NCBI GenBank assembly: GCA_033782935.1
Contig: JAWQEG010001306.1
Coordinates: forward strand, 124,001 to 188,000
Length of the DNA stretch: 64,000 nt
Direction of reading: 5' to 3'
Origin: Petrolisthes cinctipes
Lineage: Eukaryota > Arthropoda > Malacostraca > Decapoda > Porcellanidae
Below the pieces are notes generated by a model. The model was not told the origin of the DNA and made no database searches. It was given only the letters and a program-made list of their open reading frames with translations. A program made the translations under genes and the position numbers. The number at the start of each line of letters is the position of its first letter. Position 1 is the stretch's first letter. This document shows positions 53,998 to 64,000 of this stretch, piece by piece.

Positions 53998-56001
53998 AAT
54001 AGATCTTTTAGGAGCCCAAAATTCGATATGTGCATGCATCTTCTGTACCCGTTTATATCTCAAATTCAGGCTCAAAACACCCGAATATTCGATATTTTTG
54101 GGTCCTTGAAGCGATCTGTACATGCCTACTCAGTGCTAGAATGTTTTCAAAATATAGGATCAAAACATGCTCAAAATCGATATCTTAGGTGCCCAAAAGT
54201 CGATATGTGCATGCATCTTCTGTACTCGTTTATATCTTAAATTCAAGCTCAAAACACCCGAAAATTTGATATTTTGGGGTCCCAGAAGCAATCTTTACAT
54301 GCCTACTCAGTGCTGGAATATTTTCAAAATATAGGCTCAAAACATGCTAAAAATCGATATTTTAGGTGCGTAAAGGCGATATCTCAAATTCAGGCCCAAA
54401 ACAACCAAAAATTCGATATTTTGGGGTCCCAGAAGCGATCTGTACATGCCTACTCCGTGTTAGAGTATTTTCAAAATACAGGCCCAAAACATGCTGAAAA
54501 TCGATATTTTAGATGCCCAAAGTCAATATGTGCATGTATCTTCTGTACCCGTTTTTATCTCAAATTCAGGCTCAAAACACCCGAAAATTCAATATTTTGG
54601 GGTCCCAGAAGCAATCTGTACATGCCTACTCAGTGCTAGAATATTTTCAAAATATAGGCTAAAAACATGCTAAAAATCGATCTTTTAGGTGCCAAAAAGT
54701 CGATATCTCAAATTCAGTCCCAAAACACCAGAAAATTCGATATTTAGGGGTCCCAGAAACGATCTGTACATGCCTACTCCGTGTTAGAGTATTTTCAAAA
54801 TACAGGCCAAAAACATACAGAAAATCGATATTTTAGGTGCCCAAAAGTAGATATGTGCATGTATCTTCTGTACCCGTTTATATCTCAAATTCAGGCTCAA
54901 AACACCCGAAAATTCAATATTTTGGGGTCCCAGAAGCAATCTGTACATGCATACTCAGTGCTAGAATATTTTCAAAATATAGGCTAAAAACATGCTAAAA
55001 ATCGATATTTTAGGTGCCAAAAAGTCGATATCTCAAATTAAGGCCCAAAACACCCGAAAATTCGATATTTAGGGGTCCCAGAAGCGATCTGTACATGCCT
55101 ACTCCGTGTTAGAGTATTTTCAAAATACAGGCCCAAAACATGCTGAAAATCGATATTTTAGATGCCCAAAGTCAATATGTGCATGTATCTTCTGTACCCG
55201 TTTATATCTCAAATTCAGGCTCAAAACACCCGAAAATTCAATATTTTGGGGTCCCAGAAGCAATCTGTACATGCCTAATCAGTGCTAGAATATTTTCAAA
55301 ATATAGGCTAAAAACATGCTAAAAATCGATCTTTTAGGTGCCAAAAAGTCGATATCTCAAATTCAGTCCCAAAACGCCCGAAAATTCGATATTTAGGGGT
55401 CCCAGAAGCGATCTGTACATGCCTACTCCGTGTTAGAGTATTTTCAAAATACAGGCCCAAAACATGCTGAAAATCGATATTTTAGATGCCCAAAGTCAAT
55501 ATGTGCATGTATCTTCTGTACTCGTTTTTATCTCAAATTCAGGCTCAAAACACCCGAAAATTCAATATTTTGGGGTCCCAGAAGCAATCTGTACATGCCT
55601 ACTCAGTGCTAGAATATTTTCAAAATATAGACTAAAAACATGCTAAAAATCGATCTTTTAGGTGCCAAAAAGTCGATATCTCAAATTCAGTCCCAAAACA
55701 CCAGAAAATTCGATATTTAGGGGTCCCAGAAGCGATCTGTACATGCCTACTCCATGTTAGAGTATTTTCAAAATACAGGCCAAAAACATACAGAAAATCG
55801 ATATTTTAGGCGCCCAAAAGTCGATATGTGCATGTTTCTTCTGTACCCGTTTATATCTCAAATTCAGGCTCAAAACACCCGAAAATTCAATATTTTGGGG
55901 TCCCAGAAGCAATCTATACATGCATACTCAGTGCTAGAATATTTTCAAAATATAGGCTAAAAACATGCTAAAAATCGATATTTTTGGTGCCAAATAGTCG
56001 A

Positions 56002-56149
56002 TATATCAAATTAAGGCCTAAAACACCCGAAAATTCGATATTTAGGGGTCCCAGAAGCGATCTGTACATGCCTACTCCGTGTTAGAGTATTTTCAAAATA
56101 CAGGCCCAAAACATGCTGAAAATCGATATTTTAGATGCCAAAAAGTCGA
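56002..56149 (+). repeat. Chimeric 148-bp monomer from an in-register one-step deletion
   Basis: The body is P-type with the G/C dyad and starts the TTTTAGATGCC end typical of 176-bp monomers. It then continues AAAAAGTCGATATCTC as in 148-bp monomers (junction 56131-56150). The related copy near 58.0-58.25 kb has both complete monomers, so this copy lost one 176-bp step by exchange between aligned neighbours. Confidence 0.8.
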
Positions 56150-56229
56150 TATCTCAAATTCAGTCCCAAAACGCCCGAAAATTCGATATTTAGGGGTCCC
56201 AGAAGCGACCTGTACATGCCTACACCGTG

Positions 56230-59200
56230 TTAGAGTATTTTCAAAATACAGGCCCAAAACATGCTGAAAATCGATATTTTAGATGCCCAAAGTCAATATG
56301 TGCATGTATCTTCTGTACCCGTTTATATCTCAAATTCAGGCTCAAAAACACCCGAAAATTCAATATTTTGGGGTCCCAGAAGCAATCTGTACATGCCTAC
56401 TCAGTGCTAGAATATTTTCAAAATATAGGCTAAAAACATGCTAAAAATCGATCTTTTAGGTGCCAAAAAGTCGATATCTCAAATTCAGTCCCAAAACGCC
56501 CGAAAATTCGATATTTAGGGGTCCCAGAAGCGATCTGTACATGCCTACTCCGTGTTAGAGTATTTTCAAAATACAGGCCCAAAACATGCTGAAAATCGAT
56601 ATTTTAGATGCCCAAAGTCAATATGTGCATGTATCTTCTGTACCCGTTTTTATCTCAAATTCAGACTCAAAACACCCGAAAATTCAATATTTTGGGGTCC
56701 CAGAAGCAATCTGTACATGCCTACTCAGTGCTAGAATATTTTCAAAATATAGGCTAAAAACATGCTAAAAATCGATCTTTTATGTGCCAAAAAGTCGATA
56801 TCTCAAATTCAGTCCCAAAACACCCGAAAATTCGATATTTTGGGGTCCCAGAAGCGATCTTTACATGCCTACTCAGTGCTGGAATATTTTCAAAATATAG
56901 GCTCAAAACATGCTAAAAATCGATATTTTAGGTGCGTAAAGGCGATTTCTCAAATTCAGGCCCAAAACACCCAAAAATTCGATATTTTGGGGTCCCAGAA
57001 GCGATCTGTACATGCCTACTCCGTGTTAGAGTATTTTCAAAATACAGGCCCAAAACATGCTGAAAATCGATATTTTAGATGCCCAAAGTCAATATGTGCA
57101 TGTATCTTCTGTACTCGTTTATATCTTAAATTCAAGCTCAAAACACCCGAAAATTCGATGTTTTGGGGTCCCAGAAGCGATCTTTACATGCCTACTCAGT
57201 GCCGGAATATTTTCAAAATATAGTCTCAAAACATGCTAAAAATCGATATTTTAGGTGCGTAAAGGCGATATCTCAAATTCAGGCCCAAAACACCCAAAAA
57301 TTCGATATTTTGGGGTCCCAGAAGCGATCTGTACATGCCTACTCCGTGTTAGAGTATTTTCAAAATACAGGCCCAAAACATGCTGAAAATCGATATTTTA
57401 GATGCCTAAAGTCAATATGTGCATGTATCTTCTGTACCCGTTTTTATCTCAAATTCAGGCTCAAAACACCCGAAAATTCAATATTTTGGGGTCCCAGAAG
57501 CAATCTGTACATGCCTACTCAGTGCTAGAATATTTTCAAAATATAGGCTAAAAACATGCTAAAAATCGATCTTTTAGGTGCCAAAAAGTCGATATCTCAA
57601 ATTCACTCCCAAAACACCAGAAAATTCGATATTTAGGGGTCCCAGAAGCGATCTGTACATGCCTACTCCATGTTAGAGTATTTTAAAAATACAGGCTAAA
57701 AACATACAGAAAATCGATATTTTAGGTGCCCAAAAGTCGATATGTGCATGTTTCTTCTGTACCCGTTTATATCTCAAATTCAGGCTCAAAACACCCGAAA
57801 ATTCAATATTTTGGGGTCCCAGAAGCAATCTATACATGCATACTCAGTGCTAGAATATTTTCAAAATATAGGCTAAAAACATGCTAAAAATCGATATTTT
57901 TGGTGCCAAAAAGTCGATATCTCAAATTAAGGCCTAAAACACCCGAAAATTCGATATTTAGGGGTCCCAGAAGCGATCTGTACATGCCTACTTCGTGTTA
58001 GAGTATTTTCAAAATACAGGCCCAAAACATGCTGAAAATCGATATTTTAGATGCCCAAAGTCAATATGTGCATGTATCTTCTGAACCCGTTTATATCTCA
58101 AATTCAGGCTCAAAACACCCGAAAATTCAATATTTTTGTGTCCCAGAAGCAATCTGTACATGCCTACTCAGTGCTAGAATATTTTCAAAATATAGGCTAA
58201 AAACATGCTAAAACTCGATCTTTTAGGTGCCAAAAAGTCGATATCTCAAATTCAGTCCCAAAACGCCCGAAAATTCGATATTTAGGGGTCCCAGAAGCGA
58301 CCTGTACATGCCTACACCGTGTTAGAGTATTTTCAAAATACAGGCCCAAAACATGCTGAAAATCGATATTTTAGATGCCCAAAGTCAATATGTGCATGTA
58401 TCTTCTGTACCCGTTTATATCTCAAATTCAGGCTCAAAACACCCGAAAATTCAATATTTTGGGGTCCCAGAAGCAATCTGTACATGCCTACTCAGTGCTA
58501 GAATATTTTCAAAATATAGGCTAAAAACATGCTAAAAATCTATCTTTTAGGTGCCAAAAAGTCGATATCTCAAATTCAGTCCCAAAACGCCCGAAAATTC
58601 GATATTTAGGGGTCCCAGAAGCGATCTGTACATGCCTACTCCGTGTTAGAGTATTTTCAAAATACAGGCCCAAAACATGCTGAAAATCGATATTTTAGAT
58701 GCTTAAAGTCAATATGTGCATGTATCTTCTGTACCCGTTTTTATCTCAAATTCAGGCTCAAAACACCCGAAAATTCAATATTTTGGGGTCCCAGAAGCAA
58801 TCTGTACATGCCTACTCAGTGCTAGAATATTTTCAAAATATAGGCTAAAAACATGCTAAAAATCGATCTTTTATGTGCCAAAAAGTCGATATCTCAAATT
58901 CAGTCCCAAAACACCCGAAAATTCGATATTTTGGGGTCCCAGAAGCGATCTTTACATGCCTACTCAGTGCTGGAACATTTTCAAAATATAGGCTCAAAAC
59001 ATGCTAAAAATCGATATTTTAGGTGCGTAAAGGCGATATCTCAAATTCAGGCCCAAAACACCCAAAAATTCGATATTTTGGGGTCCCAGAAGCGATCTGT
59101 ACATGCCTACTCCGTGTTAGAGTATTTTCAAAATACAGGCCCAAAACATGCTGAAAATCGATATTTTAGATGCCCAAAGTCAATATGTGCATGTATCTTC

Positions 59201-59741
59201 TGTACTCGTTTATATCTTAAATTCAAGCTCAAAACACCCGAAAATTCGATATTTTGGGGTCCCAGAAGCGATCTTTACATGCCTACTCAGTGCTGGATTA
59301 TTTTCAAAATATAGGCTCAAAACATGCTAAAAATCGATATTTTAGGTGCGTAAAGGCGATATCTCAAATTCAGGCCCAAAACACCCAAAAATTCGATATT
59401 TTGGGGTCCCAGAAGCGATCTGTACATGCCTACTCCGTGTTAGAGTATTTTCAAAATACAGGCCCAAAACATGCTGAAAATCGATATTTTAGATGCCCAA
59501 AGTCAATATGTGCATGTATCTTCTGTACCCGTTTTTATCTCAAATTCAGGCTCAAAACACCCGAAAATTCAATATTTTGGGGTCCCAGAAGCAATCTGTA
59601 CATGCCTACTCAGTGCTAGAATATTTTCAAAATATAGGGTAAAAACATGCTAAAAATCGATCTTTTAGGTGCCAAAAAGTCGATATCTCAAATTCAGTCC
59701 CAAAACACCAGAAAATTCGATATTTAGGGGTCCCAGTAACG
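56230..59741 (+). repeat. 2,091-bp repeat (two copies)
   Basis: Copies lie at about 56230-57650 and 58321-59741, sharing TTTTATGTGCCAAAAAG, GATCTTTACATGCC and GTGCTGGAATATT or GTGCTGGAACATT. Upstream markers such as GTGCATGTTTCTTCTG (about 55827 and 57743) are only 1,916 bp apart, because the left copy lost one 176-bp step at 56131-56150. Confidence 0.78.
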
Positions 59742-61765
59742 ATCTGTACATGCCTACTCCGTGTTAGAGTATTTTCAAAATACTGGCCAAAAACATACAG
59801 AAAATCGATATTTTAGGTGCCCAAAAGTAGATATGTGCATGTATCTTCTCTACCCGTTTATATCTCAAATTCAGGCTCAAAACACCCGAAAATTCAATAT
59901 TTTGGGGTCCCAGAAGCAATCTGTACATGCCTACTCAGTGCTAGAATATTTTTAAAATATAGGCTAAAAACATGCTAAAAATCGATATTTTATGTGCCAA
60001 AAAGTCGATATCTCAAATTCAGTCCCAAAACACCCGAAAATTCGATATTTTGGGGTCCCAGAAGCGATCTTTACATGCCTACTCAGTGCTGGAATATTTT
60101 CAAAATATAGGCTCAAAACATGCTAAAAATCGATATTTTAGGTGCGTAAAGGCGATATCTCAAATTCAGGCCCAAAACACCCAAAAATTCGATATTTTGG
60201 GGTCCCAGAAGCGATCTGTACATGCCTACTCCGTGTTAGAGTATTTTCAAAATACAGGCCCAAAACATGCTGAAAATCGATATTTTAGATGCCCAAAGTC
60301 AATATGTGCATGTATCTTCTGTACCCGTTTATATCTCAAATTCAGGCTCAAAACACCCGAAAATTCAATATTTTGGGGTCCCAGAAGCAATCTGTACATG
60401 CATACTCAGTGCTAGAATATTTTCAAAATATAGGCTAAAAACATGCTAAAAATCGATATTTTAGGTGCCAAAAAGTCGATATCTCAAATTAAGGCCCAGA
60501 ACACCCGAAAATTCGATATTTAGGGGTCCCAGAAGCGATCTGTACATGCCTACTCCGTGTTAGAGTATTTTCAAAATACAGGCCCAAAACATGCTGAAAA
60601 TCGATATTTTAGATGCCCAAAGTCAATATGTGCATGTATCTTCTGTACCCGTTTATATCTCAAATTCAGGCTCAAAACACCCGAAAATTCGATATTTTGG
60701 GGTCCCAGAAGCGATCTTTACATGCCTACTCAGTGCTGGATTATTTTCAAAATATAGGCTCAAAACATGCTAAAAATCGATATTTTAGGTGCGTAAAGGC
60801 GATATCTCAAATTCAGGCCCAAAACACCCAAAAATTCGATATTTTGGGGTCCCAGAAGCGATCTGTACATGCCTACTCCGTGTTAGAGTATTTTCAAAAT
60901 ACAGGCCCAAAACATGCTGAAAATCGATATTTTAGATGCCCAAAGTCAATATGTGCATGTATCTTCTGTACCCGTTTTTATCTCAAATTCAGGCTCAAAA
61001 CACCCGAAAATTCAATATTTTGGGGTCCCAGAAGCAATCTGTACATGCCTACTCAGTGCTAGAATATTTTCAAAATATAGGGTAAAAACATGCTAAAAAT
61101 CGATCTTTTAGGTGCCAAAAAGTCGAAATCTCAAATTCAGTCCCAAAACACCAGAAAATTCGATATTTAGGGGTCCCAGTAACGATCTGTACATGCCTAC
61201 TCCGTGTTAGAGTATTTTCAAAATACTGGCCAAAAACATACAGAAAATCGATATTTTAGGTGCCCAAAAGTAGATATGTGCATGTATCTTCTCTACCCGT
61301 TTATATCTCAAATTCAGGCTCAAAACACCCGAAAATTCAATATTTTGGGGTCCCAGAAGCAATCTGTACATGCCTACTCAGTGCTAGAATATTTTCAAAA
61401 TATAGGCTAAAAACATGCTAAAAATCGATATTTTATGTGCCAAAAAGTCGATATCTCAAATTCAGTCCCAAAACACCCGAAAATTCGATATTTTGGGGTC
61501 CCAGAAGCGATCTTTACATGCCTACTCAGTGCTGGAATATTTTCAAAATATAGGCTCAAAACATGCTAAAAATCGATATTTTAGGTGCATAAAGGCGATA
61601 TCTCAAATTCAGGCCCAAAACACCCAAAAATTCGATATTTTGGGGTCCCAGAAGCGATCTGTACATGCCTACTCCGTGTTAGAGTATTTTCAAAATACAG
61701 GCCCAAAACATGCTGAAAATCGATATTTTAGATGCCCAAAGTCAATATGTGCATGTATCTTCTGT
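59228..61765 (+). repeat. 1,443-bp repeat (second copy shorter)
   Basis: About 59228-60320 matches 60671-61765. Markers are GTGCTGGATTATTTTC (about 59289 and 60732), ATATAGGGTAAAAAC and GGGGTCCCAGTAACGATC. Between them lie ordinary 324-bp dimers. Confidence 0.78.
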
Positions 61766-62245
61766 ACTCGTTTATATCTTAAATTCAAGCTCAAAACACC
61801 CGAAAATTCGATATTTTGGGGTCCCAGAAGCGATCTTTACATGCCTACTCAGTGCTGGAATATTTTCAAAATATAGGCTCAAAACATGCTAAAAATCGAT
61901 ATTTTAGGTGCGTAAAGGCGATATCTCAAATTCAGGCCCAAAACACCCAAAAATTCGATATTTTGGGGTCCCAGAAGCGATCTGTACATGCCTACTCCGT
62001 GTTAGAGTATTTTCAAAATACAGGCCCAAAACATGCTGAAAATCGATATTTTAGATGCCCAAAGTCAATATGTGCATGTATCTTCTGTACCCGTTTATAT
62101 CTCAAATTCAGGCTCAAAACACCCGAAAATTCAATATTTTGGGGTCCCAGAAGCAATCTGTACATGCATACTCAGTGCTAGAATATTTTCAAAATATAGG
62201 CTAAAAACATGCTAAAAATCGATATTTTAGGTGCCAAAAAGTCGA

Positions 62246-62421
62246 TATCTCAAATTAAGGCCCAAAACACCCGAAAATTCGATATTTAGGGGTCCCAGAA
62301 GCGATCTGTACATGCCTACTCCGTGTTAGAGTATTTTCAAAATACAGGCCCAAAACATGCTGAAAATCGATATTTTAGATGCCCAAAGTCAATATGTGCA
62401 TGTATCTTCTGTACCCGTTTA
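62246..62421 (+). repeat. Representative P-type long monomer (176 bp)
   Basis: This copy has CCGTGTTAG before the central dyad, the G/C form of the dyad, CATGCTGAAAATCGAT, and the TTAGATGCCCAAAGTCAATATG end that makes it 176 bp. It is the long partner in the 324-bp dimer that dominates the right part of the window. Its first half reads GATATTTAGGGG rather than GATATTTTGGGG, a variant commonly found directly after a short monomer. Confidence 0.92.
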
Positions 62422-63866
62422 TATCTCAAATTCAGGCTCAAAACACCCGAAAATTCAATATTTTGGGGTCCCAGAAGCAATCTGTACATGCCTACTCAGT
62501 GCTAGAATATTTTCAAAATATAGGCTAAAAACATGCTAAAAATCGATCTTTTAGGTGCCAAAAAGTCGAAATCTCAAATTCAGTCCCAAAACGCCCGAAA
62601 ATTCGATATTTAGGGGTCCCAGAAGCGATCTGTACATGCCTACTCCATGTTAGAGTATTTTCAAAATACAGGCCCAAAACATGCTGAAAATCGATATTTT
62701 AGATGCCCAAAGTCATTATGTGCATGTATCTTCTGTACTCGTTTTTATCTCAAATTCAGGCTCAAAACACCCGGAAATTCAATATTTTGGGGTCCCAGAA
62801 GCAATCTGTACATGCCTACTCAGTGCTAGAATATTTTCAAAATATAGGCTAAAAACATGCTAAAAATCGATCTTTTAGGTGCCAAAAAGTCGATATCTCA
62901 AATTCAGTCCCAAAACACCAGAAAATTCGATATTTAGGGGTCCCAGAAGCGATCTGTACATGCCTACTCCATGTTAGAGTATTTTAAAAATACAGGCCAA
63001 AAACATACAGAAAATCGATATTTTAGGTGCCCAAAAGTCGATATGTGCATGTATCTTCTGTACCCGTTTATATCTCAAATTCAGGCTCAAAACACCCGAA
63101 AATTCAATATTTTGGGGTCCCAGAAGCAATCTATACATGCATACTCAGTGCTAGAATATTTTCAAAATATAGGCTAAAAACATGCTAAAAATCGATATTT
63201 TTGGTGCCAAAAAGTCGATATCTCAAATTAAGGCCTAAAACACCCGAAAATTCGATATTTAGGGGTCCCAGAAGCGATCTGTACATGCCTACTCCGTGTT
63301 AGAGTATTTTCAAAATACATGCCCAAAACATGCTGAAAATCGATATTTTAGATGCCCAAAGTCAATATGTGCATGTATCTTCTGTACCCGTTTATGTCTC
63401 AAATTCAGGCTCAAAACACCCGAAAATTCAATATTTTTGGGTCCCAGAAGCAATCTGTACATGCCTACTTAGTGCTAGAATATTTTCAAAATATAGGCTA
63501 AAAACATGCTAAAAATCGATCTTTTAGGTGCCAAAAAGTCGATATCTCAAATTCAGTCCCAAAACGCCCGAAAATTCGATATTTAGGGGTCCCAGAAGCG
63601 ATCTGAACATGCCTACTCCGTGTTAGAGTATTTTCAAAATACAGGCCCAAAACATGCTGAAAATCGATATTTTAGATGCCCAAAGTCAATATGTGCATGT
63701 ATCTTCTGTACCCGTTTTTATCTCAAATTCAGGCTCAAAACACTCGAAAATTCAATATTTTGGGGTCCCAGAAGCAATCTGTACATGCCTACTCAGTGCT
63801 AGAATATTTTCAAAATATAGGCTAAAAACATGCTAAAAATCGATCTTTTATGTGCCAAAAAGTCGA
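62246..63866 (+). repeat. Five consecutive 324-325-bp dimers (higher-order repeat)
   Basis: Dimers run 62246-62569, 62570-62893, 62894-63218, 63219-63542 and 63543-63866. Each is one P-type long monomer (176 bp, or 177 in the third) plus one Q-type 148-bp monomer. The same alternation is seen, less regularly, from about 54.7 kb and in parts of the left end (5236-5560 and 8865-9189 are 324 bp apart). Confidence 0.9.
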
Positions 63867-64000
63867 TATCTCAAATTCAGTCCCAAAACACCCGAAAATT
63901 CGATATTTTGGGGTCCCAGAAGCGATCTTTACATGCCTACTCAGTGCTGGAATATTTTCAAAATATAGGCTCAAAACATGCTAAAAATCGATATTTTAGG
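63867..64000 (+). repeat. Last monomer, cut by the window edge
   Basis: A Q-type monomer with GATCTTTACATGCC and GTGCTGGAATATT begins here and is still in progress at the final base (ATCGATATTTTAGG). The array therefore continues beyond the window. Confidence 0.9.

Larger units (their letters stand above)
1..64000 (+). repeat. Satellite DNA array filling the entire window
   Basis: A single monomer family repeats head to tail from the first to the last base, all in one orientation. Recurrent landmarks in every full monomer are TATCTCAAATT, CAAAACACCCGAAAATTC, GGGGTCCCAGAAGC, TGTACATGCCTACTC, the dyad around TATTTTCAAAATA, and AAAATCGATATTTTAGG. Monomer lengths measured from successive TATCTC landmarks at the left end are 148, 178, 176, 177, 177, 176, 176 and 147 bp. 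A mean near 162 bp implies roughly 390 monomers (an estimate). No unique spacer, gene or inserted element longer than a few bases was seen. By analogy such arrays form centromeric or pericentromeric heterochromatin; that role is inferred, since nothing here proves centromere function. The family was not recognised as any named satellite. Confidence 0.97.

Noticed and set aside
1..64000. CRISPR array
   Set aside because: Repeats are contiguous with no unique spacers, and the repeated unit is far longer than a CRISPR repeat.
1..64000. Repetitive surface or structural protein gene
   Set aside because: Unit lengths are not uniformly multiples of three, stops are common, indels of one base are tolerated, and there is no start context, signal peptide or flanking gene structure.
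1..64000. rDNA, tRNA clusters or telomeric/subtelomeric repeats
   Set aside because: No rRNA core motif, tRNA-like fold or short G-rich telomere unit was seen in any monomer.
1..64000. Assignment to a known satellite such as Arabidopsis 178-bp, Brassica CentBr or alpha satellite
   Set aside because: The length is similar but I recognise no shared sequence. Similar length alone is not evidence of relationship.

Overview
The whole 64 kb window is one uninterrupted tandem array of an A+T-rich satellite repeat. No protein-coding gene, RNA gene, transposable element, CRISPR array or unique spacer is visible anywhere. Every stretch reads as the same monomer in the same head-to-tail orientation, and both window edges lie inside the array. 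This is the signature of eukaryotic centromeric or other heterochromatic satellite DNA. Monomers of about 147 and 177 bp are common in plants and also occur in animals. I do not recognise the family and cannot name the organism, because there is no gene to place it.

Monomers come in two length classes. Long monomers are 176-178 bp. Short monomers are 147-148 bp and equal a long monomer lacking a 29-bp segment flanked by a short direct repeat. Eight copies are cut further to 79-80 bp. The long monomer is itself an old dimer: its 88-bp and 89-bp halves still align clearly over about the first 57 bp. A 15-bp dyad (ATATTTTCAAAATAT, or GTATTTTCAAAATAC) sits near the middle. The two main forms differ at both outer positions in a way that keeps the symmetry. 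The class with the G/C dyad ('P') usually has a long end. The class with the A/T dyad ('Q') often has a short end.

Layout. At 1-2.7 kb long and short monomers are mixed, with one fresh 325-bp dimer duplication. At 2.7-10 kb there is a 3,629-bp tandem duplication. At 10-14 kb there are older, more diverged blocks. At 14.3-33 kb nested duplications have periods of 1,435, 2,701, 2,561 and 7,060 bp; the two 7,060-bp copies look essentially identical. At 32.7-41.6 kb there are periods of 2,585 and 1,436 bp. At 42-54 kb there are shorter and dispersed duplications (1,119, 4,093, 2,240, 649 and 4,981 bp). At 54-64 kb the array becomes more regular and is dominated by a 324-bp P-long/Q-short dimer, with 2,091-bp and 1,443-bp repeats.

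All boundaries and identities were read by eye and are approximate. Open reading frames of up to 286 codons exist because 177 and 147 are multiples of three. I do not consider them genes.
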